64,000 nucleotides of DNA from Neopusillimonas aromaticivorans (GCF_030344915.1 NZ_CP128233.1:930001-994000), one strand, 5' to 3'; shown: positions 45,978 to 57,883, counted from the first letter of the stretch. Notes: generated from the sequence alone by a model not told the origin. Numbers and translations: made by a program.

Positions 45978-48582
45978 TCAGGGCAACCTCACAGCGCTCT
46001 GACGCTGCCGAAGGCTGTCCGCCCAAGTCGCCAAGGCATCAATCTCGGCCGTCAGTGCTTCTGGCCTCGGCAGAGGGCGGTTCAACGTAGCGGCGGCGCT
46101 ATGCAGCAGTTCGGAACAGCGACCAAAGCCATCACGCATAGTCTCACAGTCGGGAACCGTGATCGCGGTCAGCTTGACCAAGCCAGGCGTCCTCACTTCG
46201 TTGGACAGTCGCCGGATAACATGCCCGACAGCTTCTTCAACCGCGATTTCCCAAGTATCGCGCAACGTTGCTGCGATGGATTTGACAGTTTTTCGCCACT
46301 CGTCTTGATTGCCTTGCTCGAAATGGTAGCGTTCACCAGCAAGCTGATTGCTCAGACTTGTGGTGATGTCACTGACCCGACGGGCTTTGAATGGCGGCTC
46401 GCTGCGGCAGAAGCCTGCCTTGTCAGCTCCCCGGCTGATGGAGCTAATCGCCACCGGCGGCTTGGGCTGGGCATCATTCGCCGCGCGATTCAGCTCAAAC
46501 AGGAACGCCAGATCATGCGTGAAGACGATAACCTGGCGATGCACGGCCTCAGCTATCAGGCGCTTGGCCACGGCCTCCCGGTGCATATGGTCGAGCGATG
46601 AAACGGGATCGTCAAAGACGATACCGGACTTGTTTTCGGTGGTGGCGAGTTCGGCCATAAACGCGGCCAAGGCAACGCAGCGGTGCTCGCCTTCGCTCAA
46701 GACCTGCCCCACCGCAGCCGTGGGCTTCCGCGTAAGTGCGACCTTGAAGCGAGGGATGCCCTGAACGCTATTTTGCTGCCGAAGCTCCACAGCGAGACCT
46801 GCAATCTCGAAGCTCGCCACCTCGCGAGCGAACTGTGCGCGTAGCGCGTCCGTGACCAAATTCTGAGCGATCTCGGTGCTCTTGGTGGTGACACGGTTGG
46901 TCGCAGTGTCCCGCTGGGCCGTCTCAAGCCGTGCGATTTTTTCTGGCGTTCGATTTCGGCGAGAACATCGGCTTTGATGCCACCAAGCCATTGCCGATCC
47001 ACAAGCTCGGCCTGTTCGGTAAGCAAGGCGGCGCGAGCTGGAGAGCCCGCCTCTGCTGCAAGGGCGTTCGCTCGAGTCTCAATGCCCTCAGCTTGATCCA
47101 CCAGCGCCTGACGCGAATATTCCGGAACGGGCACGTCAATAGCAGCGCTTGGATTTGCGTGGCGTCGCCTGATCTGGCGATGACGCCACAGGGCGCGCAG
47201 GGTCGCGCCCCTAATCTCCAGCGCCAAGGCATCCTGACGCAGTTCGTCGCGGATGGTTGCCACAATGTTCGCCAGCTCTGACAACGAAACAGACTCGCCC
47301 TTGAACGCTGTTAGCGCTCTGTCGTATGCGACACGCGCAGCATCGGCACGTTGCTGGCTGTCGTCGCGCACAAAAGTCTCGAAGCGATTGAGGCGATCAG
47401 CGGCGACGGGGGTCAATTCCTGCTGGCAAAGCACGCATACGCTGCCAGGATCTGTCACGGGGAATCGCTGTTCGGGATAGGCTTCCGCGTCAGAAAATGC
47501 TCTGGCGCTGGCCCATAGCGCCTGCCAAACATCCGACCCAATCTGCGGCAACGGTTCGTCGCGGAAGAGCGCACTGGAAGCAGCTTCTGCCGCCCGGCGC
47601 GTGGCATCGCTATCAACAGCAAGGCGGCGCAGGTCTTTGGCGGTATCGTCGCTGATTGAAGCAAATAGCCGATCTAGGCGCGCAACCTGCCCGTCAACCT
47701 TGGTCTTCAACGCCGCAAGTTGGCGCGCCGCGCGAGCCGGATCACCAGCCAGGTCCGCAGTGAGCTGCGCCAATCGGTCTTGCTCTGCTTGCGTGAGCGT
47801 AGCCATCGTTTCGACCGTCGCCGGCGCAATGCTGGCGGTGAGCCGAGCCATGAGCCTGCCAACCTCTGTCTCCCTGCTGCATGCTGGCGTCTTGATCGCT
47901 TCGGGAGTTTGCGCCTTTATCTGCGCAATCTCGGCTGCCAACTTGTCCTTGACCGACTTACAGAGCTGCGCCAGCGCACCCAGTAGTTTGAGCGGAAACG
48001 GCGTGTAAGCCACGTCATTCGTATCGTCAACGTGGACGTTCGCAGTGCGTGAATCGAACACGCTAATGCCTGAAAGTGCGGTGTCGGCAGCCTGTCCAAG
48101 CTGCCAAGCACAAGTGCGGTTCTGGCCGCTGATCGCGTATTCAATCGTGGCGCTCGGCGTACCTGGCGCTGGGTCATAGATGTCAGGGACGATTTCCTCA
48201 GTCCGACCAGGCATACGGGCGCGACAAACCTTCTTGAGAATACGTGCGTAGCCGGACTTTCCTGATCCGTTGTCGCCGTAGATGATGGTCAAACCGACAC
48301 GGTGAAGCGTCAGCCGCTGATCGGGGGCCAGGGCGTTAACATGCCGAACTCCATGCACCTGACGTAGATAGACTTCCCCTGATCCTGGTTCGGGCCACGA
48401 AGGTGCCCTGCTTCCAGTGGGACGGCTGGGTTCTCGCCCTTGCAGATGGAAGTCAGCTCGTCGATCTCGGCCGGTTCCAAGGCTACTTGCGTTGCAAGTC
48501 GGCGCAATGCGTCACGCTGCCAGTCAGGACAATCAGCAGACCATGCAAGGATATTGGCGAGAGCCTCTGCTTCCGTCGTCAT
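45978..48582 (-). CDS. Zinc-hook AAA/ABC ATPase (AAA_13; RloC/PrrC-like candidate), two indels
   Basis: About 868 residues after one-base restorations near 48391 and at T run 46937-46942. Start ATG 48582 overlaps the stop of the small ORF. Features in order: N-terminal helical WQRDALRRLATQVALEPAEI, Walker A YGDNGSGKSGYARIL (103-110), coiled coil, CVLC (Cys383, Cys386) as in Rad50/RloC zinc hooks, second coil, ABC signature LSEGEHR (629-635), Walker B GIVFDDPVSSLD (654-), and a C-terminal domain with R775-x3-E779 and H828. Anticodon nucleases PrrC and RloC share the ATPase layout and an Arg/Glu/His triad; that function here is inference. It is the last gene of a type III R-M operon. Confidence 0.75.
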
Positions 48583-48803
48583 ACACCTTCGCCTCTCGGT
48601 TTGCACCCGCTACCTGTACCAGCCTTCTCCAGGTGCCTGCTCACAGCCTCGGATAGGGTCTCGCCGGGCTGCCAGCCGAACAGCTCGCGGATGCTCGCTG
48701 TTCGCGCGTGGCTCGGCGGCTCAAACTCATAGCCGGCGGCGACCATCTCGGCTTCTGCTTCCTCGGTCACAAAAAAGAGGTCAGTTGCGTTGTGCGGCTT
48801 CAT
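48579..48803 (-). CDS. Small acidic ORF between res and the AAA gene
   Basis: About 74 residues from ATG 48803 (MKPHNATDLFFVTEEAEAEM), with GGAG upstream. Its stop overlaps the AAA start (ATGA), so the two are coupled. The segment SIRELFGWQPGETLSEAVSR could bind a partner. No family recognised; the position suggests a regulator or immunity partner of the ATPase. Confidence 0.5.
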   Translation of the reverse strand: MKPHNATDLFFVTEEAEAEMVAAGYEFEPPSHARTASIRELFGWQPGETLSEAVSRHLEKAGTGSGCKPRGEGV

Positions 48804-48854
48804 GCGCTGTGACTCCAATAGTCACTGATCTGATTAGTCAATCCGGTTGCACGA

Positions 48855-51454
48855 TCACTGATAGTCATCTGCCAGCCCGCTGCTGAACAAAACCTCCGCA
48901 TCTTGGGCGTCCGCCACCGCATCCTGCACTTCCCGCCGTTTCAGGTTGAGCACACGCAGTTTGTCGCTGCCCTTCACCTGGGCGATGGACTCAATTCGGC
49001 GATAGGTATCAGCATGATTGGCAGCATACAGAGCCAAGCCCTGCAGCTTGACTAGCGCGTCGCTCAAATGCAGGCCGTGCGGGTCAACCAGATCGACGAC
49101 GAGAGAGCCATCCCCTGAGTGGCAAAGAACAGAAAGTCCGGGCGAACAATGCCGTACTGCCCCGATTTCTCATAGGCAATACCCAGCGAAGCCTGCCCAG
49201 GCTGCTGCGGGTTGCGATACCAGAACGAGAACCCCGGCCTTGCCGATTCAGTCTCGACTACCGTCCGCTCCCAGTCATTCAGTTCAGCGGGGTATTTGCC
49301 GGCATCGTTGCATAGCAAGTGGTCATCCCAGACTGGGAGCACTCTCACCTTGCCGTTTTCGTTCGCCTTGGTTGCCTCATAACGAGCTTCAGGCTTGAGC
49401 AAGCCCACGTCCTGCGGCTCCGTGCTCATTTCGATGATCTGCCTGTAGGACTCGCGTCGATCATCGCTGAGCGCCTTGATCTGCGCCCCATACCGAGTCA
49501 ACCAGTCCTTCGCTAGCTTATCGGCCTCAGCATCAAAATAGGCCTGCGCCTCCATCACCAGCCCCAAACCAGCAACGGTTACGCGGGCCTCCATGATGGC
49601 CTCAAGAAAGCCTTCCGGGTCTTCGTTCCGGTCGGCCTCCTGGCTCGCCAGATGGTCGACATACGAATGAGCAATCGCCGGGCTGAAGATGCGCGCCGCA
49701 CGGCGGTAGGCATCGTCGATCACCGCCATATCGGCATCTTCCCAGAACTGTTCCAGGCTCCGGCCCTGTCCCAGCATGTCTGCTTTCACGGTTTTCCCGT
49801 CCACAACTAACACGGACTGCCGCTTGGCCTTGATCTTGGCTTCGTTGTCGGCCTGAAACGAATCCAAGGCGGCGTGCATCTCGGCGTGTGCCAGTCTGCC
49901 CGCGCCGGACAGAATATCGTCGGACGCCAATTCGTGTGCCAACGAAGTCAACCTGACCGCAGGCCTGGCACCACGTTGCGGCCGCGTTTGTGACGGCAAC
50001 GCCTCGAATGCTTCCCACACGGCAGGCGCGACAGCAGGGTTCGGCTGCACCTCCATGTAGTCGATCAACACGCGCCCAGGCGTTGCCGCCTCGTTGCCAG
50101 TTGTCAGCTCATCGACCACCTGCTCCACGGCCTTGCGATTGAATTTCGGCAGCAAGCAGTCCACTGCGTTCAGGCGGTCGTTGCCAGGAATACGGCGGGC
50201 CAGCGGCGAACGTACCAGGCGACCCAGCAACTGCGTGATGTGCGTCTTGTCGCTGGCCGCACGGAACGACACCATGACCTCGGCACGCGGGCAATCCCAG
50301 CCGGTGCTGATCGCATCCTTGGCAATCAGCACCCGCACCCAGGCCGATTCTTGAACTCGCTGCGGCTCGATGTAGGGCACATCGCGGTTACCGAAGCGCT
50401 GTGTGGTGTGATCCCCAAAAACGTGCGCCACGCTGGCAGAGGGCAGCTCAGGGTAGCGCTCGAAAATGGTATCCAGCGCCCGCCCGATTTCATCGGGGTC
50501 AGGCGTGTTGGGCACCTGCAAAACCATCAATGGCACGACAAGCTGAGCTTCCTGTTGCTGCTTGGAATAAGCGCCCCAGGCAAGACTGGATTCCTTCAAT
50601 TTATCGGTCGCACGCCGCACCAGCACGGTATCGAAATCGCCCGCATTGTCTGGAATATCCAGCAGGATGGTGTCCTTGATCAGGCCGGACTCTTGCACCT
50701 TGGACGCATCAACTTCCACATTGGGCAGCTTGATGTGTTTGCCTGCCGACTCAATCGCTTTGTTGAACCGCTCCACCGTGGCTGAAATACCCCAGACAGC
50801 AGGAACACCGGGCACGCTGCCCACGCCATTGATGAGCCGCTGCACAATCGTGCTTTTGGCGTTCTGGCTGGCTGCTGTCTGCACACCCATACCACGGTGC
50901 GCCTCATCCAGCACCAGATAAAGCGTCAAATCCGGGTCTTCAATGGTGTTCTGAATAGTGTCCCAAATCGTGTATGCCCGCAGGTCGGGCCGCATGTCCG
51001 CGAAGGTGCTGTCCAGCTTGGCGGCCATTTCTTCAGGATCATGGCCACGCACCAGCAAGCTGTTCTTGCTGAGCTTCTGGGTATTGAGGAAGTAAATTTT
51101 CCCCGCCTGGAATTTCGGTCTGTTGAAGGTGTTTTCCACCACCACCAGGTCGGTGTAGTTGATGCGGTCACTCGCCTCGATAAAGCGAAAGCGGGTCTGT
51201 TCGTTCAGCGAAGGGTCGTCGCTGAACCAGATCACCACCGCGCCGGGGTCGGCATCAAAGCTGAACTCATCATCACCGTGAAACAGCGCCTCGAATGTGG
51301 CAGCGGCCATCACGGTCTTACCCGCACCAGTCACCGCTGTAAGCGAAAACGCCGTTCGGTCGGATTCGTTATGCCACAGGCGGCGGGCCTTGCCCAGGTT
51401 ATTCAGGGAGTCGCGGACGGCGTCGCGCTGGTAGTCTTTGAGCGTGAACTTCAT
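48855..51454 (-). CDS. res: Type III restriction enzyme Res subunit (SF2 helicase), one indel
   Basis: About 866 residues. Walker A LTAVTGAGKTVMAAATF, DEAH box LYLVLDEAHRGMG, motif VI region HITQLLGRLVRSPLARR. Breaks at C run 49112-49115; one base restores PDFLFFATQGDGSLVVDLVD followed by PHGLHLSDALVKLQGLALYA. The C-terminal PD...VDLVDPHG stretch sits where the nuclease should be but lacks a clear (D/E)xK, so cleavage activity is not proven. Start ATG 51454 is 3 bp after the mod stop. Confidence 0.85.
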
Positions 51455-51457
51455 CCG

Positions 51458-53642
51458 TTACTCTCCGTTAGTGAAGCTGAAATTGGTCAGATACGATTCG
51501 TACAAGCGCACCGGCTCGACGCCATCGGGCAACCGCTTGGCAATCGCCTGGAAGCGGCGGTCATCATCGGTGACGATATAGGCAATGCGTACTCCATCGG
51601 CCTTAGCCAGCGCCTTGATAAAGGGTGTGGCCGCATCCACATTGCTGAGCAAGCCATAAGTATTGGCCACCGCCCACCCATTGTCGGGCAGCTTGTCTAT
51701 GCGACTGCCCTGCGCTCCTGCTCGCAGCCACAGCAACGGCGCAATCCGGTTGAACGCCAGGTTGTAATTGACCGATACCGGCGTCTCATAGGTCAGCGTG
51801 AAGAACTCTGCGTTTTCCTCGAAGCCTTCAGCCATCGGAAATTCATCGGTGAATTTGTAGTCGCCCTTGATGGGTTCGCCGTCGGGTGTCTTGCCCGTGA
51901 TGGCAGCGGCAACGCGAGGTTTGGTGATGTAGTCGCAGATGCCCCACTTTTCCCACTCGGCATCGCCGGGACGCCAACCTGCTTCGCGCAACTTTTTCTG
52001 TTCGTCAGCGGCAACTTCGTTGTTAGTCACACTGATGCATTGGCGCTGCCCGCCGTCTTGCTTGTTAAGCCGCATTACAGCGTGCGCAGTGGTTCCAGAA
52101 CCAGAAAAGAAGTCGAGAATAACAGCCTCCGATTTGTCAGAGACAAAGAAACGTAGTGCATCTTCAACCGCATAGAGCGACTTTGGAAATGGAAATCTGC
52201 GATAAGGAAGAAAATTCAGCAGCAACCTCGTGCCGTATTGTGTCGCATCATGTGAACCAATACGCCATTGAGAGCCAGGTACGGTAACGCGATCTGTCGT
52301 TTCTAGTGTCGAAGTAATTACCGATCCGTCGTCGCGACGCCCAAGCACCTCATAAGTTCCGTTCTCAATTTTCGAACGCTCGCCCTCTGCCAGGTAATAT
52401 ACGGGAGTTGTTTCACCCTTCAGTTCTCCAAGTCGAAGCCCTCCGGACGACAAAACTTCTCTCACAGTGGATGGCTTAAGCCGCCAACGTCCCTCTGTTC
52501 CGTTTTTGCGGATGGGCCAAACAGCTATCGTTCCATCGGGAGCTACCGTGTCGTGACGATTCGCACCTACCCCAATTGGTTCACCAACGCTATGGAACGA
52601 TTTCCCATCTTCATAAACAAAAAAGGGTAGAAAGTTTCAGGGTGCCCGTCTCGAGTTGGACTTGATCCAGATTTTCGAAGTAAATCCCATCGAATGTCAC
52701 CTTTATGAGTTCGGCCCTTTGTCGTGATCCACTCGTCAGAAAGGCGAATTGGTTTGACCCCACTTCGCCCCAGCATCACGAAAAATAATACTCGTCGGAT
52801 CTGCCGAAATACCCTGCACGAGCAACCGCTGCTGGGTTGATTGAAACACTAACCATTTGGGTTCTAGCTTCTGGGAATACCTGTTCTAAAAGCAACCCAA
52901 GCCGCAGATACTCCTTTTCATCAATAGTTACGATCAACACTGAATCCGCCGGATTCAACAATTCTTTCGCTACCAGCAAGCGGCGCTCCATCATCGCCAG
53001 CCATTTGCTGTGACGATATTGGTCGTCGCCCTCCACATAGTCGTTGTTATACTTCCAGTCCTTCGCCCCGGTGTTATACGGCGGGTCGATATAGATGACG
53101 TCCACCTTTCCCCGGTGGGTATAGGTCAGCGCTTTGAGAGCGTGGTAGTTCTCACCGTTGATGACGGTGTGGCACGGCTTGTCGCCACCACGCTGCACTT
53201 TACCGGTGCTGACCAGGCCGGGATAGATGATGTCGCGGAACTGGGCTACCACCACCAAATCCCCCAGCGCCACGGTCTGCATTTCGACCTCTGTCGCATC
53301 CAGCAGCTCCAAGTCAGCCGTTTTCTTCGCCTTGTGGATCGACTTCACCTGCCACAGCCGCTGATCGCCCTTTTGGGTTGTGCCACGTTCCGACAGCACG
53401 CGCACCTTGTCGCCCTTGCGTATCGGGCGCAGCGGCAGTTCAACCGCTTCGGGGCTATGCCGCTCGAAGTTCAAGCCGAAGGGAAGGCGCGAAGAGAGAA
53501 TCTTGAACTCTCGATCCAACTCAGCCCCCAGGGCCGAATCTTTGGCTTTTGCCTTGGCAATCAAATCAGTCAGTCTGGACACGGAAATGCTTTCCCTCTT
53601 TTGTTTCTTCGCTATTGATGGCGTGGTTGTACGACGCCGCAA
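51458..53642 (-). CDS. mod: Type III DNA methyltransferase Mod subunit, two indels
   Basis: Methylates and provides target recognition for the Res partner. About 728 residues after restoring one base at A run 52781-52785 (gives DEYYFFVMLGRSGVKPIRL) and at A run 52619-52624 (gives FYPFFVYEDGKSFHSVGEPI). Catalytic DPPYNTG near residue 190 and SAM-binding FFSGSGTTAHAVMRLN in the C-terminal third, in beta-class order. The start is uncertain: the open frame begins at a TTG (53642) overlapping the recombinase gene by 31 bp. Confidence 0.88.
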
Positions 53643-54184
53643 TGCTTGTAAATCGTGGTTCGAGATACGCCATAGCGACGGGCCACGTCAGCCACCTGAA
53701 TATGGGGGTCACGCAGCAGGGCTTTGATCTCTCTAACCTGCTGTTCATCCAGCTTCGGCTTGCGGCCACCGGCGCGGCCACGGGCACGAGCGGCCGCCAA
53801 CCCGGCTTGCGTCCGCTCTCGGATCAAACCGCGCTCAAATTCGGCCAGCGCTGCGAACACATGAAAAATAAGCTTGCCCGCCGCGCTGCCGGTTTCGATC
53901 TTTTCTGTCAAACTTTCAAAGCCGATGCTGCGCTGCTCAAGATCGGTCACGATCTGCACAAGGTCTGGCAGGCTGCGCCCGAGCCGATCCAGCCGCCACA
54001 CCACCAGGGTGTCCCCTGCCCGCAGCGCCTTGCGGCACTGCTCAAGCTCGGGGCGAGCCGTATTCTTGCCACTGGCCGCTTCTTCATAGATCACGCCACA
54101 CCCAGCCTGCTGGAGCGCGTCGCGCTGCAGGTCAAGGTGCTGATCATCGGTTGATACGCGGGCGTATCCTATGCGTTGATTCAT
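53612..54184 (-). CDS. Serine recombinase (resolvase/invertase family)
   Basis: 190 residues. Catalytic serine in RIGYARVSTDDQHLDLQRDA. Conserved LVVWRLDRLGRSLPDLV and AEFERGLIRERTQAGLAAAR, and a C-terminal HTH (IQVADVARRYGVSRTTIYKH). It lies upstream of mod on the same strand and may have mobilised the defence operon; I saw no clear res or inverted repeats in the 250 bp beyond it. Confidence 0.9.
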   Translation of the reverse strand: MNQRIGYARVSTDDQHLDLQRDALQQAGCGVIYEEAASGKNTARPELEQCRKALRAGDTLVVWRLDRLGRSLPDLVQIVTDLEQRSIGFESLTEKIETGSAAGKLIFHVFAALAEFERGLIRERTQAGLAAARARGRAGGRKPKLDEQQVREIKALLRDPHIQVADVARRYGVSRTTIYKHCGVVQPRHQ

Positions 54185-54434
54185 GGACGCATCCGGGACA
54201 TTGAAAACTTGACGCCGATATTAACACCAGAGAGCGGCTTTCACGAAGGTAAAGTGCGCCACTATGATCTGTTCAGAAAACCACCGTTTCACAGACACGT
54301 TAGATGCCGGCATTATCTACAGAGCCAGTAGATAAACTGAGTGTCAATTCACCTTCCTCTCCTTTCTAATCCAATACTGACGCAGGCTTTCCACCTGCCG
54401 ACCAACCCCTCACACTACCTCTCCCGGAGCCCCC

Positions 54435-57333
54435 ATGATCTCGCACAGTCAGATCTACCGCGCTCGCGCGTCCCTTGCCACCCACTACTACGCCGACCAG
54501 GCTGACGATTACTACAGCCGCGACGGTGGTGCCGCAACTTGGCAAGGCGATGGCGCCCGGCGCCTGGGAGCCGTCGGTGAGATTGACCCTGCCCGCTTCA
54601 AAGCCATGTTGCAGGGCGACTTCGGCCGGAATGTGACGGCTGGCCGGTCGATCCGCAAGGATGCCAAGGCCCGTGCTGCGCTTGATCTGACCTTTGGTGC
54701 GCCCAAGAGCATCACGCTGCAGGCACTGATTGGCGGCGATGAACGCCTGATTCATGCCAACGATCAAGCGGTGACTGCTGCTCTGGCCTATGTCGAACAA
54801 CATCTGACCATGGGTCGCCACAAGGAAAACGGCAAGTCGCGGGTGGAACAGACAGGCAATCTCATCATTGCCAAGTTCCGCCATGAAACCGCCCGCCCTA
54901 CGGAAGACGCAGCCCCTGACCCTCACCTGCATGTTCACGCCCTGCTGATGAACCTGACTCAGCGCGCCGACGGCAACTGGGTGTCGCTCTCGAACGAGGC
55001 GATTTTCAAGCTGCTGCGGGTGACAGACTCCATCTATCAGGCTGAGCTGGAACGTAATGTCCGCGCCCTGGGGTATGCCGTTCGCCATGAAAAGAACCAT
55101 ATCGAACTGGCCCATATCACCCGTGAACAGATCGAGTTTTTCAGTAAGCGCAGCGCCGGCATCACGGCTGAACTGACGGCTCGCGGCACCGCCCGCGACA
55201 ACGCCCCTCATGCGCTGCGCCAGGGTATCAATCTGGCACACCGCCAGGAGAAAACCCAGGTTTTCAGCCGCGCGGAACTGCATCAGCAGTGGCGGGAAGC
55301 GGCAGCAACCATCGGAATGCAGTTTGACCAAGCACGCCACGACGCTGAACGACAGGCACCAGAAGCACGGGAAATATCTGCCGATCTTGTCGCACAGGCT
55401 TCGCTGGACTGGGCCATCCAGCACTTGGCTGAACGCGAGTCCGTCATGCCCCTGGCCGATCTGCTGCACAGCGCCGTACGCCATGCCGGGGGCCATACCA
55501 ACATCACAGCCATTCAGGCAGCCATCCAGGGCCGTGTCGCATCCGGTGCGCTGATCCAGGAAGCGCCGCACTACAGCAGCACACAGGACAAGAACGCCCA
55601 GCCCATGACCCGCGAAGGATGGGCTGCTGAAGTCACCCGGCTGGCTGGATTGAACCAGGACACTGCCCTGCAGCTGGTTGATGACGCCATTGCCCAGGGC
55701 CGCCTGTTGATGGAAAGCCCACGCTACGCCACCCGCAAGGCCCATGAAGCCGAATCCAGGATACTGGCTGCTGAACAGACAGGCCGTGGTGCACTGGCAA
55801 TCTACGATCAACGCCGCCGACGCTGAAAATGCTCTGGATACCCTGCTGACCCCCGGCCAGCGCGAAGCAGTCATGCTGATTACCACTGGCAGCGATCAAG
55901 TAGCAGGCATCCAGGGGCTCGCCGGTACGGGGAAATCCTTCGCCCTGCAAAACGCCCAAACCATTCTGCGTGAACAGGGTCACGCCATGACGGCCCTGGC
56001 TCCCTACGGGAACATGGTTCGCAACCTGCGCCAAGACGGCATTGCGGCCAACACCATTGCCTCCATCCTGGCCGCTGCCGACAAGCGCCCCTTCCTGGAC
56101 TCCCTAGGACCGACATCAGTAGTGGTTATCGACGAAGCCGGGGTGGTACCGGTGCGACAGATGGACAAGCTGCTGGCCCTCATTCAGCCAACAGGCGCGA
56201 AGGTGGTGCTGCTGGGCGACACGGCCCAGACCAAGGCCATCGAGGCCGGCCGCGCCTTTGCCATGCTGCAGGAACAGGGAATGAAGACCGTCTTGATGGG
56301 CGACATCCAGCGCCAACGCTCGGCGCGGCTGCGCCAGGCGGTCGAACTCGCTGCCACAGGCCGGGCCAGTCACTCCTTGCCGCTGCTAAATACCATCCGC
56401 GTCATTCCAGATGAGTTCACCACCGACGAACATGGCAGGAAGACCCGCGACAGCTCAGCCCGTTATGAGGCCATCGCGAAGTCCTACACCGGACTGACGG
56501 CCACCGAACAGGCCAACACCATCGTCGTGACCGGCACCAACGCCTCAAGGAATGCAATCAATCAACGCATTCACGCCCTGCTTGGCCTGGAAGGCAAAGG
56601 CCGCCCGTGCCAATTGTTGGCCCGGCATGACACCACACGCGCCGAACGCAGTGTGGCCCGCTATTACACCGTGGGGGACATCGTGATTCCAGAGCGTGAT
56701 TACAAGTGCGGCCTGAAACGCGGCGAACTCTACCGCGTGACCGGCAGCGCCCGCCATGACCGTATAAACGTCCTACCTTTCCACGCAGACCCAACAACCA
56801 CGCAGCCCATAGAAATCATTCCCAAGACCATGAGCAAGCTGTCTGTCTATCATCTGAACGAGGCAGAATTGTCCGTAGCCGACCATGTCCGCATCACGCG
56901 CAACGATGCTCAACATGATCTGGTCAACGGGCAACTGGCGAAAGTCGTAGCCATCGACGCGGGCAGCGTCACCCTGGAAACCCAGGGCCGCCATGTCCAG
57001 CTACCCACAGACCGGCCCTTGAACATGGACTACGCCTATGCCACCACCGCGCACAGCGCTCAGGGGCTGACCTGCGACCGGGTGCTTTACAACGCCGAGA
57101 GCTTCAGCCGCACCACCGCCCAGGACACCTACTACGTCAGCATCTCGCGGGAACGGCATGAGGTGACGGTGTTCACCGACGATGCAGAGAAGCTGCCGGA
57201 AAGAGTGGACAGGCAGACTTACAAGGGACTGGCGCACGACCTGCAGCCTGCTGCCGCAAAGGTCTTTGGCCAGGATGAAAAGGAGCTGGCCGCATCGACT
57301 CTACCTGTCGAATCTGACCTTGAGGTAGATTGA
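54435..57333 (+). CDS. trwC: MobF relaxase-helicase (TrwC/TraI-like), one indel
   Basis: Nicks oriT and unwinds the transferred strand. ATG 54435 (MISHSQIYRARASLATHYYA). Tyr18/19 and Tyr26/27 match the two catalytic tyrosine positions of TrwC; the HUH triad is HLHVH (164-168). C-terminal helicase: Walker A IQGLAGTGKSFALQNAQ, Walker B VVVIDEAGVVPVRQM, YATTAHSAQGLTCDRVLYN. Break near 55795-55805; joined length about 965. It is separated from its coupling protein by the R-M cargo. Confidence 0.93.
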
Positions 57334-57883
57334 CGCAATTGTGCAGGCCGGTTGCAGGCAATGTGTAATTGGTGGGTAGTCCAGTTGCAGCCATGCTGCA
57401 GCTGGCATGCCCTCAGCAAGTCATGAGAGTGTATAAAGCCAGCCGTCGAGATGTAGTGGCACAACTGCGGAAAGAATTTATTCCACCGTCTACGCCCCGG
57501 AAGGCTACACCCGTGGCCTTTCCTTCCTCCTTCCAATCAACGGCTTATGCAATTCTGCAGCCCTGTTTGTCCTGCATCGGAGGTCACAACGCTTTCCCGC
57601 TAGGCATTTGAAAACACAACCCTTTCCCCACCCCGCCAGGGGTGCGTCATGTGTGGGACTTTTAAGGCCACAAATGAGCGAAGGCGAATTTTGGGACGGA
57701 AAGTCCCAGCCAGGCCGGGAACCGGGCTGGCATCGTCACCGGACAGGGTCCCAGGCGCAGCCTGGGAACTGCACGGCACCAGCAGCACAAGCTGCTCTGG
57801 CATGCTCCCCCAATAGCAATCCACCCGCAGAGAACAGCAAGCCCGACATTGCACACCCGCGGCAAACACGCGAGAATTTCTCT
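57334..57883. other. Non-coding gap between relaxase and yedK
   Basis: 550 bp with only short, unconvincing frames. Holds three consecutive GC-rich hairpins (57693-57707, 57706-57730, 57749-57767) and a short T-rich stretch. No nic-like sequence of known MobF elements was recognised, although this is a reasonable place for oriT. Confidence 0.4.
57693..57767 (+). promoter_or_regulatory. Cluster of three hairpins
   Basis: GGGAC/GTCCC (57693-57697 with 57703-57707), CCAGCC/GGCTGG (57706-57711 with 57725-57730, partly exclusive with the first) and TCCCAGGC/GCCTGGGA with a 3-base loop (57749-57767). Could be a leader RNA, transfer-origin structure or terminator; no T run follows. Confidence 0.35.

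Noticed and set aside
51458..53642. Phase-variable or pseudogenised mod
   Set aside because: Both breaks are homopolymer contractions like those in essential genes of the same window, so an assembly error is simpler than phase variation.
54366..55886. 506-codon minus-strand ORF
   Set aside because: Antisense of the relaxase, which has complete catalytic motifs on the plus strand.
57608..57883. 92-codon N-terminal extension of YedK
   Set aside because: The catalytic cysteine must be residue 2; ATG 57884 gives MC.
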